From contig JAGMVK010000003.1 of the NCBI GenBank assembly GCA_020747065.1, positions 1,240,001 through 1,304,000 on the forward strand: a DNA stretch of 64,000 bases, written 5' to 3'. This document shows, one piece after another, positions 42,894-54,705 of this stretch. Source of the DNA: Cadophora sp. MPI-SDFR-AT-0126 (Eukaryota; Ascomycota; Leotiomycetes; Helotiales; Ploettnerulaceae). Position 1 is the stretch's first letter. Each line of letters starts with the position of its first letter. Both the position numbers and the translations under genes were made by a program. A model generated the notes under the pieces. The model worked only from the letters and a program-made list of their open reading frames with translations, was not told the origin of the DNA and made no database searches.

Positions 42894-45800
42894 ATGACCG
42901 ACCAACAGCGAGATGTGTCGCAATACAAGTATTCGGCGATGTCCAACCTGGTTCTCCAGGCGGACCGTCGATTTGTCACCCGCCGCAATGACGAAGTCAC
43001 TGGGGATCCAGAATCGCTGGCCGGACGGTTGAGCATTCGGGATATGGGGTCCCGAAATGCCAGAGATGACGCGCCAAAACAGAAGAAGAAGGCTTCAGGG
43101 CTGCCAGTTGTTGAGAGAGGAGGTCTACAAGAGGGTCAAGATGTCTTGGAGCGTGAACAGCGGAAACGGAAGCGTGGTGAGCCAGCGCAACTTCGTGGAA
43201 CTGGGATCCTATCTGCAGCAGATGCCTTGGTAGAAGGTATTGTGTATCGGCCTCGAACATCAGCAACTCGCGCAACGTATGACTTAATTCTCACGACTGT
43301 CGCAAACAACCTAGGCGATGTGTCGCATGAAATTGTACGGAGTGCAGCAGACGCTGTACTGGAATACCTTAAGGACGATGACATGAAGGACTTCGATAAG
43401 AAGAAAGAGATCGACGACCTTTTGGGCGCAACACTTACCCCAAAGCAGTTCAATGAACTTGTCAACCTCGGGAAGAAGATCACAGATTATGAGGCGCAGG
43501 ACGAGGATGAGGTTATGGGAGACGCGGATGCAGGCGCGGAAGATGGTGCAGAGATTGATGATCGCCAGGGCGTCGCAGTTGTCTTCGACGATAACTCGGA
43601 AGACGAGGACGGCCAAGAGATGGTAAACGAAATCCGCGAGGAATCTTCGGAAGACGAAGAGGACGAGGATATCGAGGATAGACCTGGTGTGGAAGAAAGT
43701 GCAACTGCGGGTGGCGCTGCCCAGGATATGGACGAAGAACCCCGCGCACTCCCAGAGGAAGAGGCAATTATACTCGACTCCGGAACAGGCAGTGACAGTG
43801 GCAGCAAGGACAAAGGCAAAAGCTTCATTGCGGCTCGCGAAATTGATGCATATTGGCTTCAGCGGCAAATTGGTGCCATATATTCCGACGCCCACATGCA
43901 ACAAGTCAAGACCCAGGAGGCTCTAACTATCCTATCAGGTGCTCCGGACGAAGAAGGGGGAGAGGAAAAGCAATTGCGAGAGATTGAAAATGACCTTGCG
44001 GAATTGTTTGATTGGGAGCATCATGAACTGGTTCACAAGCTCATTGCCAATCGCGACAAAGTTGTTTGGCTCACCCGCTTAGCTCGTGCTGAAGATGGGG
44101 AAGCTAGAGGTGTCATTGAGCGAGAAATCGCCGCGGAAGGATTAAGATGGATCTTGGACGAACTTCGAGGCATTGCGCAACCTGGCGATTCCAAGAAACG
44201 CAAATTGGAAATCAAGATGGATATTGACGTCCCCGCCTCCTTCATCAATGGACCTGAAAAGCCTGAGCAGAATGGCGAAGGTGGTCTTGTTGGTGGCCTA
44301 CAACCACGGAAGTTGATCAATCTCGAGAATCTCATATTTGATCAAGGCAATCATCTTATGACGAACCCAAAAGTCAAGCTTCCAGACGGATCAACAAAGC
44401 GAACCTTCAAAGGCTATGAAGAGATCCATGTTCCAGCACCTAAGAAGCGAAACGAGCCCGGTGATCGAGATATTCCAGTTACCGAGATGCCAGAATGGTC
44501 TCGAGTTCCATTTAGCTCAGCAACCAAGCTGAACAAGATCCAATCTAAATGTTTCCCACAAGCCTTCAATGATGACGGAAATATGCTGATCTGCGCCCCC
44601 ACGGGCAGTGGAAAGACCAATGTTGGCATGTTGACTATTCTCCGCGAAATTGGCAAGAATCGGAATCCCGAGACTGGGGAGATAAATTTGGATGCTTTCA
44701 AAATTGTTTACATCGCGCCCCTCAAAGCTCTTGTACAGGAGCAAGTGGGTAACTTTGGCGGCCGACTAAAGGAGTACGGTATAACAGTTTCGGAACTGAC
44801 AGGTGATCGACAACTTACCAAACAGCAAATTGCCGACACCCAGATCATTGTGACGACGCCCGAGAAGTGGGATGTCATTACAAGGAAAGCCACAGATTTG
44901 AGTTATACAAACCTAGTCAGACTCATCATCATTGATGAGATCCATCTTCTGCACGATGATCGAGGACCCGTCCTGGAAAGCATTGTCAGCCGAACTATTC
45001 GGAAGATGGAGCAAACCGGTGACCCTGTACGCCTGGTCGGTCTCTCAGCCACTTTACCCAATTATCGTGATGTCGCGAGTTTCCTTCGCGTGGATCCCTT
45101 GAAGGGTATGTTCCATTTCGATGGTTCGTACCGCCCCTGCCCTCTCCGCCAAGAATTCATCGGCATCACCGAGAAGAAGGCGATCAAGCAACTGAAGACG
45201 ATGAACGACATTACCTACACCAAAGTTCTCGAGCACGTGGGCACTAATCGCAACCAAATGATCATTTTTGTTCACTCTCGAAAAGAAACATCAAAGACTG
45301 CCAGATACATTCGAGACAAGGCCCTGGAAATGGAAACAATTGGACAAATTCTTCGAAGCGATGCTGGTAGCAGAGAAGCTCTGAGCACCGAGGCAGAGGC
45401 AGTTAACGACAGGGAGCTGAAGGACCTCCTTCCTTATGGATTTGGTATTCATCATGCTGGAATGAGCAGACCAGATCGCACTTCTGTAGAGGATCTGTTC
45501 AATGACGGATTGATTCAAGTGCTGGTTTGTACAGCTACCCTTGCGTGGGGTGTTAATTTACCAGCACATACCGTCATCATCAAAGGCACGCAGGTTTACT
45601 CCCCAGAGAAAGGCAGTTGGGTTGAATTGAGTCCACAGGATGTTTTGCAAATGCTTGGCAGAGCTGGTCGACCCCAGTACGACACATATGGAGAGGGTAT
45701 TATCATCACCACGCAGACTGAAATGCAGTACTACCTTTCTCTCTTGAATCAACAACTTCCCATTGAGAGTCAATTTGTTAGCAAATTAGCGGATAACCTC

Positions 45801-48800
45801 AACGCTGAGATTGTTCTCGGCAATGTTCGAAGTCGAGATGAAGGTGTTGAGTGGCTGGGATACACTTATCTTTTCGTGCGTATGCTACGTTCTCCAGGCC
45901 TCTACAGCGTTGGTGCCGACTATGAAGAAGACAATGCTCTCGAACAGAAGCGTGTCGACCTCATACACTCTGCCGCTACTGTGCTTGAGAAATCCAACCT
46001 TATCAAGTATGATAAGAAGACCGGCAAGCTACAACCCACGGAGCTTGGACGTATTGCTTCACATTACTACATTACCCACAGCTCGATGTTGACTTACAAT
46101 CACCACATCCAGCCATCGATCACGCCAATCGAACTATTCAGGGTCTTCGCATTGAGCGACGAGTTCAAATACATTCCAGTTCGCCAGGACGAAAAGTTGG
46201 AGTTAGCAAAGCTGCTAGGTCGCGTACCTATCCCTGTCAAGGAGAGCATTGAAGAGCCTCATGCGAAAATCAACGTTCTGTTACAGGCGTACATATCGCG
46301 TCTCAAGCTAGAAGGGCTGGCATTGATGGCAGACTTGGTCTACGTTACTCAATCAGCTGGACGTATTCTTAGAGCAATCTTTGAAATTACTCTCAAAAAG
46401 GGGTGGTCATCTGTAGCCAAGACGGCCTTGGAGCTTTGCAAGATGGCAGAGAAGCGAATGTGGCCTACCATGACACCTTTGCGTCAATTTCCCGGCTGCT
46501 CGAGAGACATCATCCAAAAGGCAGAGAGAATTGACGTGCCATGGGCCAGCTATTTCGATCTCGACCCACCTCGGATGGGAGAGCTTCTCGGATTACCAAA
46601 AGCAGGCAGGACTGTTTGTAATTTGGTCTCGAAATTCCCCAGAGTAGAAGTTCAAGCTCAAGTGCAACCCATGACACGATCAATGCTTCGGGTTGAACTG
46701 ACAATCACTCCGAACTTTGAGTGGGATGACGAGATACATGGCACTGCAGAAAGCTTTTGGATTATTGCAGAAGATTGTGATGGCGAAGACATCCTGTTCC
46801 ACGACCAGTTTATTCTCAGAAAAGATTTTGCTCAGGCCGAGATGAACGAGCACATCGTCGAGTTCACAGTTCCCATTACAGAGCCAATGCCACCTAACTA
46901 CTTTGTCACTGTCATATCGGATAGATGGATGCACTCAGAGACTAAGCTTGCAGTATCATTCCAAAAGCTTATTTTGCCGGAGAAATTCCCACCGCACACC
47001 CAACTGCTTGACTTGCAACCTCTTCCCGTTGCCGCTTTGAAAACCGACGACTTTCGCGCTTTGTACTCCGGCTGGGAGCGCTTCAACAAGATCCAGACAC
47101 AGACTTTCAATTCTCTGTATTCCACCGATGACAATGTCTTCATCGGGGCCCCCACGGGTAGTGGCAAGACGGTGTGCGCAGAATTTACCTTGCTTCGTCA
47201 CTGGTCAAAGCCTGATGCTGGACGAGCTGTTTACATTGCTCCTTTCCAAGAGCTTGTTGACCTCCGTCACCAAGACTGGCAACATCGGTTTTCGAAGCTG
47301 CGTGGCGGCAAGGAAATTGTAAAATTGACAGGGGAAACTACAGCTGATCTGAAGCTTCTCGAACGGGGAGATTTAATTCTGGCTACGCCTGCACAATGGG
47401 ATATACTGTCACGACAATGGCAACGCCGAAAAAACATCCAACACATACAGCTTTTCATTGCGGATGAGCTCCACATGCTTGGTGGGCAATTCGGATTTGT
47501 GTATGAGATTATCGTATCTCGAATGCATTACATCCGGTCTCAAACCCAGATCCCTCTTCGCATCGTAGGATTGAGCGTATCTCTTTCCAATGCCAGAGAT
47601 ATTGGCGAATGGATCGATGCGAAGAAGCACAACATCTATAATTTCAGCCCTCATGTTCGATCAGTGCCTCTAGAGCTCCATATCCAGTCTTTTACTGTCC
47701 CCCACTTTCCATCTCTCATGCTTGCCATGGCCAAGCCAACCTACCTCTCGATTCTTCAGATGTCTCCCGACAAACCCGCGATCATATTTGTTCCCAGCAG
47801 AAAGCAAACTCGGTCTACGACCAGAGATTTGCTTCTGGCCTGCGTTGCAAGCGATGATGAAGATCGTTTCTTACATGCCGATGTCGATCAAATGAAGCCG
47901 TTGCTAGACCGCATAGGCGAAGAAGCACTCGCTGAAGCTCTCTCTCACGGGGTCGGTTATTACCACGAAGCCCTTTCCACAAGTGACAAGCGAATAGTGA
48001 AGCATCTTTACGACAATGGTGCTATTCAGGTAATGGTAGCATCTCGCGATGTTTGCTGGGAGCTTGACTGCACCGCACACCTGGTCATCGTGATGGGGAC
48101 ACAATACTACGAAGGCCGCGAGCATCGCTACGTGGATTACCCACTGAGCGAGGTGCTTCAGATGTTTGGCAAGGCTTCACGACCAATGGAAGACAAGATT
48201 AGCAAAGGCGTGCTGATGGTGCCAGCTGTCAAACGCGAATACTATAAGAAGTTCCTCAACGAGGCACTTCCAATTGAGAGCCACCTTCAAGTGTACTTGC
48301 ACGATGCGTTCGTTTCTGAAATCAGCACGAAAATGATCGAGTCTGCTGATGATGCTATCAACTGGACCACCTTCACATATTTTTACCGCCGACTGCTGGC
48401 AAATCCAAGTTATTACAGCTTGACAGATACATCCCACGAAGGCCTCAGTGCGCACTTATCAGAGATTGTCGAGACCACGCTTAAGGATCTTGCAGAGACA
48501 AAGATTATCGACTTGGATGATGAGGATGATTCAGTGACACCATTGAATGCGGCTATGATTGCTGCTTATTACAACATTTCATACATCACTATGCAGACAT
48601 TCCTGTTGTCATTGAGTGGCCGGACGAAGCTGAAGGGCATCCTCGAAATTGTAACCTCTGCAACTGAGTTTGAGTCTATTCAAATCAGAAGACATGAGGA
48701 TAGCCTACTTCGACGTATCTATGACCGAGTTCCTGTAAAGATGGCACAACCTGCCTACGATTCTCCACACTTCAAGGCATTCGTTTTGCTTCAAGCACAC

Positions 48801-49625
48801 TTTTCTAGGATGCAATTGCCAATTGATTTGGTGAAAGACCAGGAGATCATATTGACCAAGGTTCTTGGTCTGCTCAGTGCTACAGTTGATGTGCTGTCTT
48901 CAGATGGCCATCTCAATGCTATGAATGCTATGGAGATGTCACAGATGGTGGTTCAGGCAATGTGGGATCGCGATAGCCCTCTGAAACAAATTCCACACTT
49001 CGGCCCTGAGGTCATCAAGGCTGCGAATGATTCTGGGTACGTTTCTGGATCTCAATTCACTAATTTGACTGCTAACCGCTCACCTTACAGGGTCAAGGAC
49101 ATATTCGAGTTCATGGAGGCGATGGACCCTTCGGAGAACCCCAACTATGAGGCCTTGGTCAAACGTCTCGGCCTGTCTCAAAACCAATTGGCACAAGCAG
49201 CGAATTTCACCAACTCCAAATACCCCAACATCGACCTTGAGTTTGAGTTAGAGGATCCAGAAGACATCACTGCAGGAGATCCATCCTACATCAAGATCAA
49301 GATAACAAGAGATGTAGACGACGAAGATTCGACTGATGTGGACACCACGGTGCACGCGCCCTTCTACCCTGGCAAAAAGATGGAGAATTGGTGGTTGGTA
49401 GTTGGCGAAGAGAGTTCAAAGACACTACTCGCTATCAAGCGCATCACGATCGGACGGTCCTTGAACCTGAGACTTGAATACACCGTGCCAACACCTGGAA
49501 AGCATGACTTGAAGTTGTTCCTGATGAGTGACAGCTACGTGGGAGTCGACCAGGACCCAAGCTTCTCCGTGACTGTCGCCGAGGGTATGGACGAGGACGA
49601 GGATGATGAAGAAGGCGAGGAATAA
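42894..49625 (+). CDS. BRR2: Spliceosomal RNA helicase Brr2
   Basis: A Ski2-like helicase of the U5 snRNP that unwinds U4/U6 during spliceosome activation. The frame is open from 42894 to 49625 (2243 codons). An in-frame 54-nt intron (49037-49090; GTACGT, CTGCTAAC, TTACAG) probably reduces the protein to 2225 residues. A long acidic N-terminal region precedes two helicase cassettes. The first is active-looking: APTGSGKTN at ~568, DEIH at ~680, and QMLGRAGRPQYD. The second is degenerate: APTGSGKTV at ~1418 but ADELH, FGKASRPM and SVSLSNARD, as usual for Brr2. Each is followed by a Sec63-like unit. The end is Asp/Glu-rich. Confidence 0.97.
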   Translation: MTDQQRDVSQYKYSAMSNLVLQADRRFVTRRNDEVTGDPESLAGRLSIRDMGSRNARDDAPKQKKKASGLPVVERGGLQEGQDVLEREQRKRKRGEPAQLRGTGILSAADALVEGIVYRPRTSATRATYDLILTTVANNLGDVSHEIVRSAADAVLEYLKDDDMKDFDKKKEIDDLLGATLTPKQFNELVNLGKKITDYEAQDEDEVMGDADAGAEDGAEIDDRQGVAVVFDDNSEDEDGQEMVNEIREESSEDEEDEDIEDRPGVEESATAGGAAQDMDEEPRALPEEEAIILDSGTGSDSGSKDKGKSFIAAREIDAYWLQRQIGAIYSDAHMQQVKTQEALTILSGAPDEEGGEEKQLREIENDLAELFDWEHHELVHKLIANRDKVVWLTRLARAEDGEARGVIEREIAAEGLRWILDELRGIAQPGDSKKRKLEIKMDIDVPASFINGPEKPEQNGEGGLVGGLQPRKLINLENLIFDQGNHLMTNPKVKLPDGSTKRTFKGYEEIHVPAPKKRNEPGDRDIPVTEMPEWSRVPFSSATKLNKIQSKCFPQAFNDDGNMLICAPTGSGKTNVGMLTILREIGKNRNPETGEINLDAFKIVYIAPLKALVQEQVGNFGGRLKEYGITVSELTGDRQLTKQQIADTQIIVTTPEKWDVITRKATDLSYTNLVRLIIIDEIHLLHDDRGPVLESIVSRTIRKMEQTGDPVRLVGLSATLPNYRDVASFLRVDPLKGMFHFDGSYRPCPLRQEFIGITEKKAIKQLKTMNDITYTKVLEHVGTNRNQMIIFVHSRKETSKTARYIRDKALEMETIGQILRSDAGSREALSTEAEAVNDRELKDLLPYGFGIHHAGMSRPDRTSVEDLFNDGLIQVLVCTATLAWGVNLPAHTVIIKGTQVYSPEKGSWVELSPQDVLQMLGRAGRPQYDTYGEGIIITTQTEMQYYLSLLNQQLPIESQFVSKLADNLNAEIVLGNVRSRDEGVEWLGYTYLFVRMLRSPGLYSVGADYEEDNALEQKRVDLIHSAATVLEKSNLIKYDKKTGKLQPTELGRIASHYYITHSSMLTYNHHIQPSITPIELFRVFALSDEFKYIPVRQDEKLELAKLLGRVPIPVKESIEEPHAKINVLLQAYISRLKLEGLALMADLVYVTQSAGRILRAIFEITLKKGWSSVAKTALELCKMAEKRMWPTMTPLRQFPGCSRDIIQKAERIDVPWASYFDLDPPRMGELLGLPKAGRTVCNLVSKFPRVEVQAQVQPMTRSMLRVELTITPNFEWDDEIHGTAESFWIIAEDCDGEDILFHDQFILRKDFAQAEMNEHIVEFTVPITEPMPPNYFVTVISDRWMHSETKLAVSFQKLILPEKFPPHTQLLDLQPLPVAALKTDDFRALYSGWERFNKIQTQTFNSLYSTDDNVFIGAPTGSGKTVCAEFTLLRHWSKPDAGRAVYIAPFQELVDLRHQDWQHRFSKLRGGKEIVKLTGETTADLKLLERGDLILATPAQWDILSRQWQRRKNIQHIQLFIADELHMLGGQFGFVYEIIVSRMHYIRSQTQIPLRIVGLSVSLSNARDIGEWIDAKKHNIYNFSPHVRSVPLELHIQSFTVPHFPSLMLAMAKPTYLSILQMSPDKPAIIFVPSRKQTRSTTRDLLLACVASDDEDRFLHADVDQMKPLLDRIGEEALAEALSHGVGYYHEALSTSDKRIVKHLYDNGAIQVMVASRDVCWELDCTAHLVIVMGTQYYEGREHRYVDYPLSEVLQMFGKASRPMEDKISKGVLMVPAVKREYYKKFLNEALPIESHLQVYLHDAFVSEISTKMIESADDAINWTTFTYFYRRLLANPSYYSLTDTSHEGLSAHLSEIVETTLKDLAETKIIDLDDEDDSVTPLNAAMIAAYYNISYITMQTFLLSLSGRTKLKGILEIVTSATEFESIQIRRHEDSLLRRIYDRVPVKMAQPAYDSPHFKAFVLLQAHFSRMQLPIDLVKDQEIILTKVLGLLSATVDVLSSDGHLNAMNAMEMSQMVVQAMWDRDSPLKQIPHFGPEVIKAANDSGYVSGSQFTNLTANRSPYRVKDIFEFMEAMDPSENPNYEALVKRLGLSQNQLAQAANFTNSKYPNIDLEFELEDPEDITAGDPSYIKIKITRDVDDEDSTDVDTTVHAPFYPGKKMENWWLVVGEESSKTLLAIKRITIGRSLNLRLEYTVPTPGKHDLKLFLMSDSYVGVDQDPSFSVTVAEGMDEDEDDEEGEE

Positions 49626-50425
49626 GCTCCATTCACCCCCAATCGCGAGAGCTTTGTTGTATAGTAGACTGGAATGAAGGACAAGTTTAGATGGATGAAA
49701 GACACCTGTCTCACATATGACAGATGCGCAGGGAGTACGTGGACATTTTTATTTCATTGGGCTACCTTCGCAATTGTTAGTGATTGAGTTGCCTGTGTTA
49801 GCGGTACGAGTGGAAGCTTGCAGGCTGTCTTGATTGGTCTCCGGCAGAAAGGGGCGGGCAAGTGTCGCTCGTTGCACTTGCCTGGCTGTGCCGGCGCTGA
49901 TGTTGGTGTTGGCGTTTTTGTGAGAACGGTGAGCTGATCCTATCACCAACGGTTTCATTCTGTCAGGTTTTGTTTAAGTCATCATCCTTTGCAATTCTGT
50001 GAATTTACGTTTGCCATTCCTTTTTGCCTACAGCAGCCACTTTTAAAATAGTGCCGATGACTTCATTGAACAGGCATTTCACCATTCAGTTGTCCTTTGG
50101 TCACTGATATTCTGCCGAGGGACATTGGGCCTCATATTCGTCCGGGGCTGTTGCTTGGATTCTGGACGCCATCCAATACCACGTGACCTTGTCTCCACCT
50201 AAGGCTGCTAAACTTTCGCGATCCTCTCGAAGAGCGGAACTTGCTCGAATCTTTCCTCATCCTCCTTCAAACTCCATCGCAACATCGCCATCAAGGAATC
50301 CCCAACATACGGCCTTCGAAAAGTATTGGCATTGTTTGCAACCATTGCACTTGATTACGACGCGTCAGAGCTACCACCGTAGTGTCAACAAGCTATCGTC
50401 CCCCGCGGTTCGATCTCGCGACAAG
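49626..50425. other. Intergenic, 800 bp
   Basis: BRR2 3' UTR and promoter/leader of the PWWP gene. An upstream in-frame ATG at 50183 would add 81 Ser/Arg-rich residues to the PWWP protein; I treat this as leader. Confidence 0.5.
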
Positions 50426-52584
50426 ATGTCGGACGAGGCAAGCCCACCAGCTCCAGTAGCTGCCGCAGTTCCTACGCCTGCAGAAGCAGAACCTGCGCGA
50501 CCTGAAGTCGTTACTGAGTCTGAAGTAAAGGAGGATGTTTTCATGAAGGACGCCAATGGTAATGCTGAGATCAGCACACCAAAAGAAGTCGCGACTGAGG
50601 ACGCGCCCGTAGAGAGTAAGAACATTGCACGCGCCCCTTCAAGTTTTATGTTCAATCTTCTCTCATACTGATGATTGTTTTCGCATTCAGGTACTAAAGA
50701 GGTCGAACAACAAACAAACTCTGAGGACATCGCACAAGACAAGCCTGCCACAAGCCAAGAAGACTTCGAGATGAAGGAAGATACCAAGATAGATGATGCG
50801 GCACCTGTCGCTGCTGAATCATCAGAGATTGCTACTGGGACTCCAGTTTCTGCTGCAAAGGCCAAGGGTGGAAAGAGAAAGTCAACTGGCGTGCCAGAGC
50901 ACAAAGGCAAGAAGTTGAACAAGAAGGCTTCAACTGCAAAGATGACGCACACGGATGCTAAGCCGGGTGACTACTTCTATGTTCGATTGAAGGGTTTTCC
51001 ATTATGGCCTGCAATCGTTTGTGACGAGTCCATGCTTCCAGAGACGCTCCTCAAGTCAAGACCAAACGGAGCTGCAAGACCTGATGGAACATACCGAGAA
51101 GGCTATGAGGATGGAGGAGCAAAAGTGAAGGATCGCCAATTCCCAGTCATGTATATGCATACCAACGAATTGTAAGTCAAAAATCCCCTTGCTCCTCTTA
51201 CCATCGATTTCAACCTCAAACCTCTTTCAACTTGCCTAGGTAATCATCAGCTAATTATCCAACTACAGTGGTTGGATCCCCAACACTGACCTGTGTGATC
51301 TTGATCCCGAAGAAGTCGGCACGGTCCCACCTAAAATGAGAAAGGATCTGGCCGCCGCCCGTACCCTTGCTGCCGAGCAAAATGACCTCGAGTACTTCAA
51401 GGGAATCCTCAAAGCTTTCATGGAAGCTCGCGAAGCTGACAAGCGCGCTAAGGAAGCTCTCAAGGCTGAGAAGCAAGCGAAGAAGGCTGCCGGCAAGAGA
51501 GAGAAGAAATCCGCACCGAAGGCTGTTGAGGAAGACGAGGACGTCGACCTCGAGATGGCTGACGCCATTGGAGATCCCGAATCAGACGCAGCTGAGGTCG
51601 CTGAATCAACGAAGACGAATAAGCGCAAGGCTGAGGATGTAAGTTGTGTTTCGATATGACTATCAGAACCAATGCTGATCAAATTTGAGACACCACAGGG
51701 CTCGGATTCCGTCAAGAAACCTCGCACCACCATCAAATTGAACACGAAGAAGGATTTGAATGGCGCCTCGACTCCTAAGACCCCGAAAGAAGCCACTCCA
51801 AAGGCCGCCAAACCAAAGAAGTCGAAGGCTACTCCCAAAGCCGCCGAGACACCCAAAGCTGTAGTACCCAAGGAGCCTGAGATGACCGCTGAAGAGAAGC
51901 GTGCCAAGAAAGAGGTGCGTAGTTTACTCGAACGTCTGCAAGTGCAAGCTAACAGATTTAACAGAAGGAAATCCTGTTCTTACGCCACAAGCTTCAGAAG
52001 GGTCTCTTGACTCGTGACCAAGAGCCGAAGGAAATGGAGATGAGACAGATGTCTGAATTTATTGCAAAGCTTCAAGGCTATGCGGATCTCGAGGTCAGCA
52101 TTATTCGGGCCACAAAGATTAACAAGGTTCTCAAGGCCATCTTGAAGCTGCCGTTCATCCCAAGAGAGGAGGAATACCAGTTTAAGGAGCGATCCCAAGA
52201 ACTTCTCGACAAGTGGAATAAGCTTCTTGCTACGGATACCCCAGCTGTTCCCGCCACGTCAACTACCACTAACGGCAATGGCGAAGCCAAGGCCGATATT
52301 GAGAGCGCCAAAGCCTCCCCAACTGAAGCCACCAATGGAACCAAGGAGTCTTCCACAGAGGAGAAGCTCGAGGAGAAGGCAGAGGATAAACCAGTTGAAA
52401 ATCCAGCCTCTCCTGAGGTCAAGGACGGTCCAGCTGATGTTGAAAATCCCCCAGTTGAGCCCTCAGAGGACCCAAAGGTAAGGAACAGCAATCTCTATTT
52501 ACTCTCATGACCTACCGGCCAGCGGGCTAATTATGTCTCTAGGAATCTGCTCCAGAGCCTGCCATTGTCGAGTCCACGGCCTAA
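50426..52584 (+). CDS. PWWP-domain chromatin protein
   Basis: Six exons: 50426-50615, 50691-51171, 51269-51638, 51699-51914, 51965-52477, 52543-52584, giving 603 residues. After a disordered acidic/Ala-rich N-terminus comes a PWWP domain (GDYFYVRLKGFPLWPAIV at about residue 155), the module that reads methylated histone H3 Lys36 and binds DNA. Lys/Ala/Pro-rich linkers follow. A helical block (KEILFLRHKLQKGLL ... FIAKLQGYADLEVSIIRATKINKVLKAIL) resembles the TFIIS-N/LEDGF-type interaction domain. The tail is acidic and low-complexity. This order recalls fungal Pdp3-like subunits of H3 acetyltransferase complexes; orthology is not proven. Confidence 0.82.
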
Positions 52585-53402
52585 AAATTGGTTAGCAGTT
52601 CTCTGACAGCACATGATGACAACCTTCACGGGTCTTCCAATCTACGACATGTCGCGGTGCTTCATTACGAAGACATCCGATTGATGAATTTCTGCGGCAC
52701 CTTTCACCTGCACTGCTTTTACTGGTCTCTACTGGTACCTTTCGGCATCTTCTCTCGACAGCAGCTACTCGGGCATCTCATTGCGAACTTGATTTGCGAT
52801 TCCGCATGTAACATTACTATGCGATACTGGAGTCTTTCTACCTCCTCGCCTGGACTGCTTTGGCATGACACGGCTAACAATTGTACAAATTCCGAATTTC
52901 TAAAATTGCACTGATGAATGGAGAACCATGGGATGGAGGTGGTGGACGGAGGAGTGATGGAGTCTGCTTGCCATAAACATTCGCTGTCTTGATAAGATTG
53001 GCAGTTCTTCCAGTCCAGCTAGGAAATAAAAGGTCTTTATTAATGAGATTGGGCTGCCCCAATGAAAAGAGAATTGATTGTGAGAAAAAAGTAAATTATA
53101 TTTAAGCCTTCTGGGGCTATGGCTTCCCAACACAACGAAAGTAAATGTGTATTGATAAAAAGCTGATGAAAGAAAAAAAGGTATGGAAAAAAAATCTTTT
53201 GTTCAACTATTATTTTGGATTCTGATTTATGTCTCACATGAAATCGATATTTGTCACTTTTAAGCCTCTAGCGCACAGACTTCCGAATCTCAGTTTATTA
53301 GGCGGTGTCCCAAAGCAGCGAAACAGAGATAGGCAGTAAACGATAAATTTGTTACAGCCGCCAGATTCCTTTAACACCATCAGATCTTGCCGAATAGCAA
53401 TA
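52585..53402. other. Intergenic, about 820 bp
   Basis: 3' UTR of the PWWP gene and promoter of RCL1. The second half is AT-rich with A and T runs. No gene or repeat supported. Confidence 0.5.
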
Positions 53403-54617
53403 ATGGCAGCCCCAGCCCCCGAATACCTGCGCTTTACATCTCACAGGTCTCTTACTCACCGTCTTGTTCTCTCAACCTTAACTGGCCGCCCCGTAGCCAT
53501 CTCCAATATCCGGTCTTCTTCACCAACCAACCCGGGTCTCGCGCCACATGAGATCTCCTTCCTCCGGCTGCTCGACAGCATTACCAATGGCACAACAATG
53601 CAGATCTCATACACGGGTACGAAACTGATATACAATCCCGGTTTAATAACGGGCAGCGTATCATCCGGAGGCTCAGATGTGGTGAAGTGCGTCTTGCCAG
53701 ACACATGTCGGCGCGGCGTGAGCTGGTTCCTTCTACCACTCTGCATGCTGGCACCGTTCTCGAAAGCACCGATCAATGTACGATTCGAAGGAGATGGAGT
53801 CATTACCAGCGCCACAGAGACAGGCGACGTGAGCATCGATACACTGCGAACCGCAATCTTACCGCTATACGAAAGTTTCGGCGTAATGGCCAGCAAACTC
53901 GAGCTTCGAGTCCTGCAGAGATCGTGTACAGGCGCAGGAGGTAAAGGTGGTGGAGGCATAGTCGAGCTACGATTCGGGAGCCAATTCAGATTACCCAAGA
54001 CACTGCATATGAACCGGAGTCCCGGCCGGGTAAAGAGGATACGAGGAGTAGCATACTGCACCGGTGTTTCTGCGAGCAATAACGCAAGAATGATACATGC
54101 TGCAAGGGGCGTGCTGAATCCGCTGGTTAGCGATATACATGTTGCCGCGCAGTATGATCAGGCGCCGTTGGTGTCGAGTGGTGATCGCTCGAATCCGGGC
54201 GGGAAGAAGAGGACGGGTATTGGATTTGGATTGAGTCTGATCGCAGAGACGAGTGCTCAAGGCGTCATATACTCGGCAGATGTACCTGCGCCGAGTGAGG
54301 GAGGTGTAACGCCAGAAGATGTAGGCAAGCAGTGTGCATATCAGTTACTGGAGGTTATTTCGCAAGGAGGTTGTTTCACAAGGGTCGGTGCGCCGACGGT
54401 CCTTACGCTGATGGCAATGGGTTCAGAAGATGTGGGGAGGGTAAGGTTGGGAAGGGACGTAGTTGGGACTGAGGATTTCGTGGGACTGGCGAGAGACTTG
54501 AAGAAGTTCGGGGCAAGCAGTTGGGGCTTGAGAGATGAGGAGGGGGATGAGAGTGGTGATATAATAGTCAGCATCAAAGGAGCTGGCGTGGGCAACATAG
54601 GCAGGAAAATAACTTAA
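53403..54617 (+). CDS. RCL1: Rcl1, rRNA processing protein of the RNA 3'-cyclase family
   Basis: Acts with the GTPase Bms1 in the small-subunit processome for pre-rRNA cleavage at site A2. It shares the RNA 3'-terminal phosphate cyclase fold but lacks cyclase activity. Single exon, 404 residues from the ATG at 53403 (MAAPAPEYLRF); an ATG at 53349 is in frame but adds no family sequence. Signatures: LRFTSHRSLTHRLVLSTLTGRPV, PGLAPHEISFLRLLDSITNG, GRRGVSWFLLPLCMLAPFSK-like segment, and RGVAYCTGVSASNNARMI. It is convergent with the next gene (89 bp between stops). Confidence 0.95.
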   Translation: MAAPAPEYLRFTSHRSLTHRLVLSTLTGRPVAISNIRSSSPTNPGLAPHEISFLRLLDSITNGTTMQISYTGTKLIYNPGLITGSVSSGGSDVVKCVLPDTCRRGVSWFLLPLCMLAPFSKAPINVRFEGDGVITSATETGDVSIDTLRTAILPLYESFGVMASKLELRVLQRSCTGAGGKGGGGIVELRFGSQFRLPKTLHMNRSPGRVKRIRGVAYCTGVSASNNARMIHAARGVLNPLVSDIHVAAQYDQAPLVSSGDRSNPGGKKRTGIGFGLSLIAETSAQGVIYSADVPAPSEGGVTPEDVGKQCAYQLLEVISQGGCFTRVGAPTVLTLMAMGSEDVGRVRLGRDVVGTEDFVGLARDLKKFGASSWGLRDEEGDESGDIIVSIKGAGVGNIGRKIT

Positions 54618-54705
54618 TGTCATACTTTCGAAAGTGAACAACATCCCGGGAGCAAAAAGTTCGTGGATTTTTGCATTGGAAAAATATTATACAAAGTTGG
54701 GTATC

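Noticed and set aside
43136..43904. Long minus-strand ORFs within BRR2
   Set aside because: Shadows of the strongly coding plus-strand frame.
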